13,643 nucleotides of DNA from Chloroflexota bacterium (GTDB taxonomy: Bacteria; Chloroflexota; Dehalococcoidia; Lucifugimonadales; JACPCL1), in assembly GCA_016210375.1 (NCBI GenBank), contig JACQUH010000005.1:1-13643 (forward strand), read 5' to 3'. Below the pieces are notes generated by a model. That model was not told where the DNA came from. It was given only the letters and a program-made list of their open reading frames with translations, and searched no databases. Positions 6,371-11,894 of the stretch are shown here, piece by piece. The position numbers and the translations under genes are program-made. Within the stretch, counting starts at the first letter, position 1; each line of letters starts with the position of its first letter.

Positions 6371-6560
6371 CCCTTATGGTCACTGACAAAATAGTTTGAC
6401 GCCTGTTCTGACCTCTCCCCTGTGGTCCCCCTCTCCCTTTGGGAAAAGGGGAATGAGATAGTTGTGAATATCTGGGCACGGCGAAGCCGTGCCCAGATAT
6501 TCACCTTCACTTAATCCCTCTTCCCCTATGGGGAAGAGGGATTAAGGTGGTTAGGACCTG
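6371..6560 (+). repeat. R1 intergenic repeat, copy E with central palindrome
   Basis: The left arm CCCTTATGGTCACTGAC runs through AAATAGTTTGACGCC to TCTGACCTCTCCCC, very close to copy B. Then come a degenerate CCCTCTCC hairpin, palindrome HP2 (6464-6504), and a perfect 17-bp hairpin at 6510-6546 with left arm CTTAATCCCTCTTCCCC and loop TAT. The core end GGTTAGGACC follows. The right outer arm is not recognisable. It separates the menA end from the PAC2 gene. Confidence 0.75.
6464..6504. repeat. Perfect 19-bp palindromic hairpin (HP2)
   Basis: GTGAATATCTGGGCACGGC (6464-6482) pairs perfectly with 6486-6504 around loop GAA. Compared with HP1, arm positions 5, 12 and 13 differ, and all three are compensated on the opposite arm. 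Confidence 0.95.
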
Positions 6561-6599
6561 ACTTCAATGCCACCTTGAGCGGAGTGCCAGGAAGGGTTG

Positions 6600-7634
6600 T
6601 CACCCTGGTCTCTTGAGTATGGCATCCGCCGCAATGCCTGCCGCCAACAGCAGCCCTGCCATCATGTGCAGCCTGGCGGTGCCCTCCAGCGCCTGGTTGA
6701 ACTGGGGCCTGGCCCGGGCAAGGGCCAGTCGCCTCACCTGCCGAAAGGCCAGAGGCATGGAGGCCAGGGCTGCCAGAGCGTACCAGGGTACCGCCCCCGC
6801 CATGGCGTCCACCACCAGCACCGCGTAGGCGAGGAAAACGAGCCAGGCGTACAGCCAGGGCCCCGCTGCGACAGGCAAGAGGGTGGCGAAGGTACGCTTG
6901 CCTTCGGCCCTGTCGTCTTCCCTATCTCGCAGATTGTTGCACTGGAGGATGGCTGTCACCAGGAAGGCTACGGGTACCGAGGCCCAGAAGACCTCCCAGG
7001 TGAGCTGCTGGGTCTGGACGAAGTAGGCGGACATGACAATGAGCGGCCCCATGAAGAGGAACACGGTGATCTCGCCCAGGAGGTGATGCCCCAGGGGGAA
7101 CGGGCCGCTGCTGTGCAGGTAGCCCGCCATGCTGCTCAGGACCCCTACGGCCAGGATGGGCCAGCCCACCTGGGAAACAATGTACAGCCCCATGGCCGTG
7201 CTGAGGCCAAAGCTGGTCACGGTACCCCACAAGACTGCCCGCTGCGAGAGCAGCCCGCGGGCGATGACCTTGTGGGGCGCCGGGTACTTGGGCAGGCCGC
7301 CCCTCGCGCGGTGGTCCGTGTACTCATCGGTCAGGTTGGTGCCCACCTGGATAAGCACCGAGCCCAGAAAGGCCAGGACGAAGAGGGGCCACTCCAACGG
7401 CGCGACCCGGGCGGCCAGGGCCGTGCCCACCAGCACCGGCACGGCGGCGGCGGTGAGGGTCACGGGACGGGTTGCCAGGGTCCAGACACGGAGGTAGAAG
7501 GCCAGGTCGCGGCGGGCCTCGCCAGAAGGTGCCGCTCTGAGTTTGAGCGGGGCCGTGGCCCGGCCAGGGGCCTGTCCCCGGCGGCGCTGGCCCTGGACAG
7601 CACGGCGGCCTCTTGGGGAGCGCCTCTTTACCAT
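6600..7634 (-). CDS. menA: 1,4-dihydroxy-2-naphthoate polyprenyltransferase (UbiA family)
   Basis: MenA attaches the isoprenoid tail to 1,4-dihydroxy-2-naphthoate (DHNA) in the membrane, giving demethylmenaquinone. The protein is 344 residues, polytopic, with hydrophobic segments from about residue 59 to the C-terminus. Features are RPVTLTAAAVPVLVG (56-70), a first polar motif NLTDEYTDH (100-108), and a second motif NNLRDREDDRAEGKRTFA (233-250), the characteristic MenA form of the prenyl-diphosphate/magnesium site. In the first motif the usual aspartate position holds E104, while D107 is kept. The first 45 residues are strongly basic and longer than usual; no internal ATG offers a shorter start, though a rarer codon could. 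Its ATG overlaps the menB stop by 7 bp with no clear ribosome binding site, which fits translational coupling. Assignment rests on the motifs plus the menB neighbour. Confidence 0.9.
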   Translation of the reverse strand: MVKRRSPRGRRAVQGQRRRGQAPGRATAPLKLRAAPSGEARRDLAFYLRVWTLATRPVTLTAAAVPVLVGTALAARVAPLEWPLFVLAFLGSVLIQVGTNLTDEYTDHRARGGLPKYPAPHKVIARGLLSQRAVLWGTVTSFGLSTAMGLYIVSQVGWPILAVGVLSSMAGYLHSSGPFPLGHHLLGEITVFLFMGPLIVMSAYFVQTQQLTWEVFWASVPVAFLVTAILQCNNLRDREDDRAEGKRTFATLLPVAAGPWLYAWLVFLAYAVLVVDAMAGAVPWYALAALASMPLAFRQVRRLALARARPQFNQALEGTARLHMMAGLLLAAGIAADAILKRPG

Positions 7635-8422
7635 GGCGTCTTGCGGAAGCGGGAGAAGTCCGGGGAGCGCTTTTCAAGAAAAGCCTGGGTGCCCTCTTTG
7701 CCCTCCTCAGTGGCGTAGTAGAAGGCGGTGGCGCCGTGGGCCAGGTTCTGGATGCCATAAACGTGGTCGGTGTCGGCGTTGAAGGCGGCCTTCAGGAAGC
7801 GCAGGGCCGTTGGCCCGCGCTGGAGCAGCTCGCCTGCCCAGGTCATGACCTCGGCTTCCAGTTGCTCTGCGGGGACCACCTTGTTCACCAGGCCCATGTG
7901 CAGGGCTTCCTGAGCCGTATACCGCTTGCACAGGTACCAGATCTCTCTGGCCTTCTTCTCTCCGACGATTCGGGCCAGGTAGATAGCGCCGAAACCAGCG
8001 TCAAAGCTGCCGAACTTGGGGCCGATCTGGCCGAACTGGGCCCGGTCCGAGGCGATGGTCAGGTCGCACAGCACGTGGAGGACGTGGCCGCCGCCGATGG
8101 CATAGCCGTCCACCATGGCGATGACGGGCTTGGGGATCTCGCGGATGAGCCGGTGAAGGTGGGTCACCTGGAGCCTTGGCGAGCCGCTCTCGTCGTCGTA
8201 GCCGCCTGCGCCCCGGACCCGAACGTCGCCGCCAACGCAGAAGTTGCCCTTTGCCCCGGTGAGCACCACAACGCCGACGTCCGAATCGTCCCACGCGTCC
8301 TGGAAGGCGTCCCGCAGCTCGTCAATCGTCTTTGGGCGGAAGGCGTTCAAGACGTGGGGCCGGTTGATGGTGACCCTGGCAACGCCTTCTCCCTTTGTGT
8401 AGAGGATGTCCTGGTAGCTCAT
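7628..8422 (-). CDS. menB: 1,4-dihydroxy-2-naphthoyl-CoA synthase
   Basis: MenB is a crotonase-fold enzyme that closes the second ring, turning o-succinylbenzoyl-CoA into DHNA-CoA. The 264-residue sequence keeps nearly all MenB signatures: NRPHVLNAFRPKT (20-32), FCVGGDVRVRG (61-71), GYAIGGGHVLHVLCDLTIA (106-124), GQIGPKFGSFDAGFG (131-145), EIWYLCKRY (160-168), AFNAD (213-217) and the C-terminal KRSPDFSRF (251-259). Glycine at 134 marks the bicarbonate-dependent class rather than the class with a built-in aspartate. The neighbouring residue is I133 where E. coli has threonine in GQTGP. The ATG follows AAAGGAG by about 8 bases. It is coupled to menA downstream, and an R1 repeat lies upstream, between it and the CoA-transferase gene. 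Confidence 0.96.
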   Translation of the reverse strand: MSYQDILYTKGEGVARVTINRPHVLNAFRPKTIDELRDAFQDAWDDSDVGVVVLTGAKGNFCVGGDVRVRGAGGYDDESGSPRLQVTHLHRLIREIPKPVIAMVDGYAIGGGHVLHVLCDLTIASDRAQFGQIGPKFGSFDAGFGAIYLARIVGEKKAREIWYLCKRYTAQEALHMGLVNKVVPAEQLEAEVMTWAGELLQRGPTALRFLKAAFNADTDHVYGIQNLAHGATAFYYATEEGKEGTQAFLEKRSPDFSRFRKTPW

Positions 8423-8464
8423 GGGACTGCTCCTTTGCTACGCTTTGAAAACATTGTGGTGTTT

Positions 8465-8635
8465 ACCTCTCCCCTGTGGTCCCCCTCTCCGCGACGGAGA
8501 GGGGGACGTTGATTTGAGGAATGGGTGTGATGCGGCAGGGCCGCATCACACCCATTCAAGCCTGTTTTCTCCCCCTTCCCGTGGGGGAAGGCGGAGCCAG
8601 AGGGGGTTAGGTCGTCCCCTTCAAGACCGTCAGGG
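8465..8635 (+). repeat. R1 intergenic repeat, copy F with central palindrome
   Basis: It begins ACCTCTCCCCTGTGG like copy E. It then has the perfect 11-bp hairpin with arm CCCCCTCTCCG and loop CGA (8481-8505), palindrome HP3 (8519-8557), a CCCCCTTCCC / GGGGGAAGG hairpin (about 8570-8592) and the core end AGAGGGGGTTAGGTC. The outer end GACCGTCAGGG (8625-8635) matches copy B. It fills most of the gap between menB and the CoA-transferase gene. Confidence 0.8.
8519..8557. repeat. Perfect 18-bp palindromic hairpin (HP3)
   Basis: GAATGGGTGTGATGCGGC (8519-8536) pairs perfectly with 8540-8557 around loop AGG. Its arm is largely different from HP1 and HP2, but it occupies the same place in R1. It also keeps the CGGC-loop-GCCG tip. 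Confidence 0.95.
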
Positions 8636-8698
8636 TGTGGCACATCCAGGGACCGTTTTCGTGCCCCGATGCGGCGCGGGCAACGCTCTCAGCGACTG

Positions 8699-9892
8699 CT
8701 ATACTATCCCCTTCTCTCGCAGACGGACAACCTCCTCGGCGGACAGGCCCAGGAATCGGCCCAGCACCTCCTGCGTGTGCTCTCCCAGGGCCGGCGAAGG
8801 CCCCTGGGGGACTGTGGGCGCGCCGCCCAGCCGGAAGGGCGTGTTGGCCACCATCCAGACCCCGGCCGTCCTGTGAGGTATAGTAGCAATCATCCCGCGG
8901 TGCTGCACCTGGGGGTCCTGGGCCACCTCGGCGACGGAGTTCACCGGGCCGCAGGGCGTCCCTGCCCTGCCCAGGGCCTCCAGCCAGTACGTGCGAGGCA
9001 AACGTTCAAAGGCCCTTTGTAGGAGGTCGGCCAGGGCTGCGGTGTTCTGGGTGCGGCCCCGATTGTCCTGAAAGCGGTTGTCTGCGGCCAGCTCCGGCAA
9101 GCCAACGGCGTCGCAGAAGCGTCGCCACGTCGGGCCGTCATCGGTGAGAAGGGCCACCACGAAATAGCCGTCGCTGGACCGGAAGGCCTGGAAGGGCGCT
9201 GCGCCAGGGTGCTGGGACCCCAGCGGGCCGGGCGTCTGGCCCGTGGCAAAGTAGCGAGAGAAGCTGTTCTCCATCATCGTTACCATGCAGTCCAGCATGG
9301 CGGTGTCAAGGTATTGCCCCTGGCCGGTGCGCTCCCGCTGCCAGAGGGCCGCCAGGATGGCCAGGGCACAGAAGACGCCCGGGATGCTGTCTCCCAGGGA
9401 GGCCCCAGGGCGCAGGGGCGGGCCGCCCGGCTCGCCGGTAACGCTCATGAGGCCGCTCATGGCCTGGACGATGATGTCCAGGGCGGGCCGCCCGGAGTAG
9501 GGCCCGTCCTGGCCAAAGCCGGAGATGGAGGCGTAGACGAGGCGTGGGTTGGCAACGCGCACTGTGGGGTAGTCAAGGCCCAGGCGCGCCATGGCGCCGG
9601 GGACGTAGTTCTCCACCAGCACGTCAAAATGGGGGGCCAGGGCCAGGAGCAGGCGCGCCCCCTCTTCCGAAAAGAGGTCCAGGGTGATACTTTTCTTGCC
9701 ACGGTTCACGCTGATGAAGAAGGCGCTATCGTCCCCAACCTGGGCCGTCATCTGGCGGGCCGGGTCGCCGGCCCCAGGGCGCTCCACCTTCACCACCTCG
9801 GCCCCCAGGTCGGCCAGGAGCATGGTGCAGAAGGGCCCTGACAGAATGCGGCTCAGGTCCAGCACGCGTATACCGTCCAGGGGGCTGGTCAT
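8699..9892 (-). CDS. Class-III CoA-transferase (CaiB/BaiF family)
   Basis: Class-III CoA-transferases move CoA between carboxylic acids through an aspartyl intermediate. The protein is 397 residues, a full-length single-domain member. Motifs are the N-terminal LDGIRVLDLSRILSGPF (5-21) with LGAEVVKVE (29-37), NRGKKSITLDL (63-73), DIIVQAMSGLM (139-149), and the nucleophile D168 in SLGDSIPG, followed by RTGQGQYLD (188-196). The ATG at 9892 sits 5-6 bases after GGAGG; a GTG two codons earlier is too close to that site. The gene lies between menC and menB with no menE nearby. It may activate o-succinylbenzoate, or may serve an unrelated acid. Known family members include benzylsuccinate, formyl/oxalate and carnitine CoA-transferases; the sequence does not fix the substrate. 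Confidence 0.93.
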   Translation of the reverse strand: MTSPLDGIRVLDLSRILSGPFCTMLLADLGAEVVKVERPGAGDPARQMTAQVGDDSAFFISVNRGKKSITLDLFSEEGARLLLALAPHFDVLVENYVPGAMARLGLDYPTVRVANPRLVYASISGFGQDGPYSGRPALDIIVQAMSGLMSVTGEPGGPPLRPGASLGDSIPGVFCALAILAALWQRERTGQGQYLDTAMLDCMVTMMENSFSRYFATGQTPGPLGSQHPGAAPFQAFRSSDGYFVVALLTDDGPTWRRFCDAVGLPELAADNRFQDNRGRTQNTAALADLLQRAFERLPRTYWLEALGRAGTPCGPVNSVAEVAQDPQVQHRGMIATIPHRTAGVWMVANTPFRLGGAPTVPQGPSPALGEHTQEVLGRFLGLSAEEVVRLREKGIV

Positions 9893-9925
9893 GCCCACCT
9901 CCGGGAGAGGTTTGGAGTGTAAGCC
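9893..9925. promoter_or_regulatory. 33-bp divergent start region between the CoA-transferase gene and menC
   Basis: Both genes have their ribosome binding sites in this gap: leftward GGAGG for the CoA-transferase and rightward TTGGAG (9913-9917) for menC. ACCTC / GAGGT form a small inverted repeat here. There is no room for two full promoters, so promoters must extend into the opposite coding sequences. Confidence 0.6.
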
Positions 9926-11053
9926 ATGAGGGTCGCGGGAGTAGCCTGGCGCGGGTTCGCCCTGCCCTTCCTCTCGCCGTACGTCACCTCGGAGGGCGGC
10001 GCTACGCTGAAGTACGGGCTGCTGCTGTGGCTGGCCAGCGACGACGGGCTGGCCGGCCTGGGGGAGGCGTCACCCATCGGCCCGGGCAGCCGGGGGGAGG
10101 TGGAGCGCACCGCCCTGGCCCTATCGGAGCTTGCGCCGACCCTGGTGGGGACGGCCGTGGAGAACCTGGCCGAGGAGCGGGCCCTGGGGAAGTGGGACAT
10201 GCCCGCCATCCTTCGCTTTGGCCTGGAGACGGCGCTCCTTGACCTCCTGGGCCACGCCAGAGGCTTGAGCCTTGCCCATCTCCTGGGCGGCTCGCCCGTC
10301 GCGCTGCCCGTGAACGCCATCATCGCCTCAGAGTCGCCCCGGCGTGCGGCGTCCGAGGCTGCCCGCGCCGTGGCCCAGGGGTTCACCAGTCTGAAGCTGA
10401 AGGTGGCCCAGGGGACGCTGGCCCAAGACGTGGCTCTGGTCTCGGCCGTGCGCCGGGCCGTGGGGCCGTCGGCGAGGCTCCGCGTGGACGCGAACCAGGG
10501 GTGGAGCGTGCTCCAGGCGGTGGAGGCCCTGCGCCGCCTGGAGCGGTACGACCTGGAGTACGTGGAGCAACCGGTGGCGGCGGCTGACCTGGCGGGCATG
10601 GCGGAGGTCCGCCGCAGCGCCCGTGTGCCCGTGGCCGCCGACGAGGCCCTGGCCTCGCCAGGGGACGTGGAGCGCATCCTGAAGGCGGAGGCCGCGGACA
10701 TCTTTGTCGTGAAGGCCGCCCGCCTGGGTGGGCTATGGAGCGCCCGGGAGGTAATGCGAAGGATAGCGGAAGCAGGAAAGGCCATCGTTGTTACCTCCTC
10801 CCTGGAGTCTGGCGTTGGCCTGGCGACCTCAGCCCACCTTGCCTCTCTCCTGGCCGCCCATCCCTTTGCCCACGGCCTGGCCACAGGCAACCTCTTCCCC
10901 AGCATCCTGCTGGCCGATCCCTTTCTGCCCCGGGACAGCGCGCTGGCCGCACCCCTGGGCCACGGCCTGGGAGTGCGGGTGGACCGGGAGCAGCTAGAGC
11001 GGTACGCCACAGGCATCAGGGGCGGCGCTGGCGTGCAGCCGGAGGTGCGCTAA
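9926..11053 (+). CDS. menC: o-Succinylbenzoate synthase (enolase superfamily)
   Basis: MenC dehydrates SHCHC to o-succinylbenzoate (OSB) in menaquinone synthesis. The 375-residue protein belongs to the muconate-cycloisomerase branch of the enolase superfamily. It has an N-terminal capping domain and a TIM-barrel with the full catalytic set: K157 and K159 in the LKLKV motif, metal ligands D188 (VDANQGW), E214 (VEQP) and D239 (ADEA), and the opposite lysine K263 (VVKAARLGG). The ATG lies 8 bases after TTGGAG. Muconate cycloisomerase, dipeptide epimerase and N-succinylamino-acid racemase share these residues, so menC is chosen because menD, menH, menB and menA are adjacent. The gene is the only one of the cluster on this strand; its 3' end overlaps menH by 38 bp. 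Confidence 0.88.
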   Translation: MRVAGVAWRGFALPFLSPYVTSEGGATLKYGLLLWLASDDGLAGLGEASPIGPGSRGEVERTALALSELAPTLVGTAVENLAEERALGKWDMPAILRFGLETALLDLLGHARGLSLAHLLGGSPVALPVNAIIASESPRRAASEAARAVAQGFTSLKLKVAQGTLAQDVALVSAVRRAVGPSARLRVDANQGWSVLQAVEALRRLERYDLEYVEQPVAAADLAGMAEVRRSARVPVAADEALASPGDVERILKAEAADIFVVKAARLGGLWSAREVMRRIAEAGKAIVVTSSLESGVGLATSAHLASLLAAHPFAHGLATGNLFPSILLADPFLPRDSALAAPLGHGLGVRVDREQLERYATGIRGGAGVQPEVR

Positions 11054-11891
11054 CCTGGGCGGGCGTTCCTTCCCCAACCTCGGACAGAAAGGACTCCACC
11101 GCCCGCAGGAAGGCCGAGGGCTGCTCCAGGTGGGCGGCGTGGCCTGCTGCGCGGATGACCTGGAGACGGCTGCCGGGCAAGGCCCCGTGAAGCTCGCGGG
11201 CCAGGGCTGTGTAGCGGGCGTCCTCCTCGCCCGCGATGGACAGGACAGGCGCCTTTATCTCTCCCAGCCTGCCGCCGAGGAAGGGCTGCGCCCCCTGGCC
11301 GATGCCCCGCAGGCTGTTGGCCAGGCCCAGGGCGCTGTTACGCAGTCGCTGCTCTCGCAGGCTTGCCCGCGCCTCTGCGGAGAGGCGCGCCTGGCTGGCC
11401 CACAGGGGGATGGCCTCCCAGTAGTCCACAAACCGCTCTATTCCCGCTGTCAGCAGCCAGTCCGCCAGCCTCTCGTCCTCCTGCACTCTGGCGGCCCGCT
11501 CCTCCGGCGTTGCCAGCCCTGGCGATACGCTCTCCAGGATGACCCCGGCGGTGCGCTCTGGCAGGGCGATGGCGGCGCCCAGGGCCACCCTGCCCCCCAG
11601 GGAGTAGCCCAACCAGCAGGTGCGCTCAACGCCCAGGCGGTCCAGCACCTCGGCCAGGGCCTGCACGGTACGTTCCATGGTGTACAGGGCAGGGTCTGCC
11701 GGGGAGTCGGAGTCGCCGTGGCCGGGCAGGTCTACTGCTATCACTCTGTACCTATCGCCCAGGGCAGAGGCCAGGAAGGACCAGGTGGAGGCGCTGCCGG
11801 TGAAGCCGTGGAGGGCCACGATGGGCCGGCCTTGCCCTTGCCCTATCACGTTCAGATGCGCCCCACCCAGCGCCCGGACTGGAATTCGCAT
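11016..11891 (-). CDS. menH: SHCHC synthase (2-succinyl-6-hydroxy-2,4-cyclohexadiene-1-carboxylate synthase)
   Basis: MenH removes pyruvate from SEPHCHC, the MenD product. The protein is 291 residues with an alpha/beta-hydrolase fold: HGFTGSASTW (28-37, oxyanion region), DLPGHGDSD (54-62), nucleophile S97 in GYSLGGR, and likely triad partners D224 (GEEDARY) and H251 (AGHAAHLEQP). The HGFTGS and GYSLGGR forms are typical of MenH. The start lies 3 bp after the menD stop, with AGGTAG in the menD end as a possible ribosome binding site, so the two form one transcript. The last 20 or so residues (from about 272) are a proline/alanine/arginine tail, of which the final dozen codons overlap the end of convergent menC. 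Confidence 0.88.
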   Translation of the reverse strand: MRIPVRALGGAHLNVIGQGQGRPIVALHGFTGSASTWSFLASALGDRYRVIAVDLPGHGDSDSPADPALYTMERTVQALAEVLDRLGVERTCWLGYSLGGRVALGAAIALPERTAGVILESVSPGLATPEERAARVQEDERLADWLLTAGIERFVDYWEAIPLWASQARLSAEARASLREQRLRNSALGLANSLRGIGQGAQPFLGGRLGEIKAPVLSIAGEEDARYTALARELHGALPGSRLQVIRAAGHAAHLEQPSAFLRAVESFLSEVGEGTPAQVSAPPAARQRRP

Positions 11892-11894
11892 CGT

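Noticed and set aside
6597..8512. Two long + strand frames (373 and 299 codons)
   Set aside because: They are antisense to menA and menB, and their translations show no family motif.
9889..11016. 375-codon open frame on the - strand
   Set aside because: Antisense to menC, with serine/arginine-rich low-complexity translation and no domain. The + strand carries the complete enolase-superfamily motifs.
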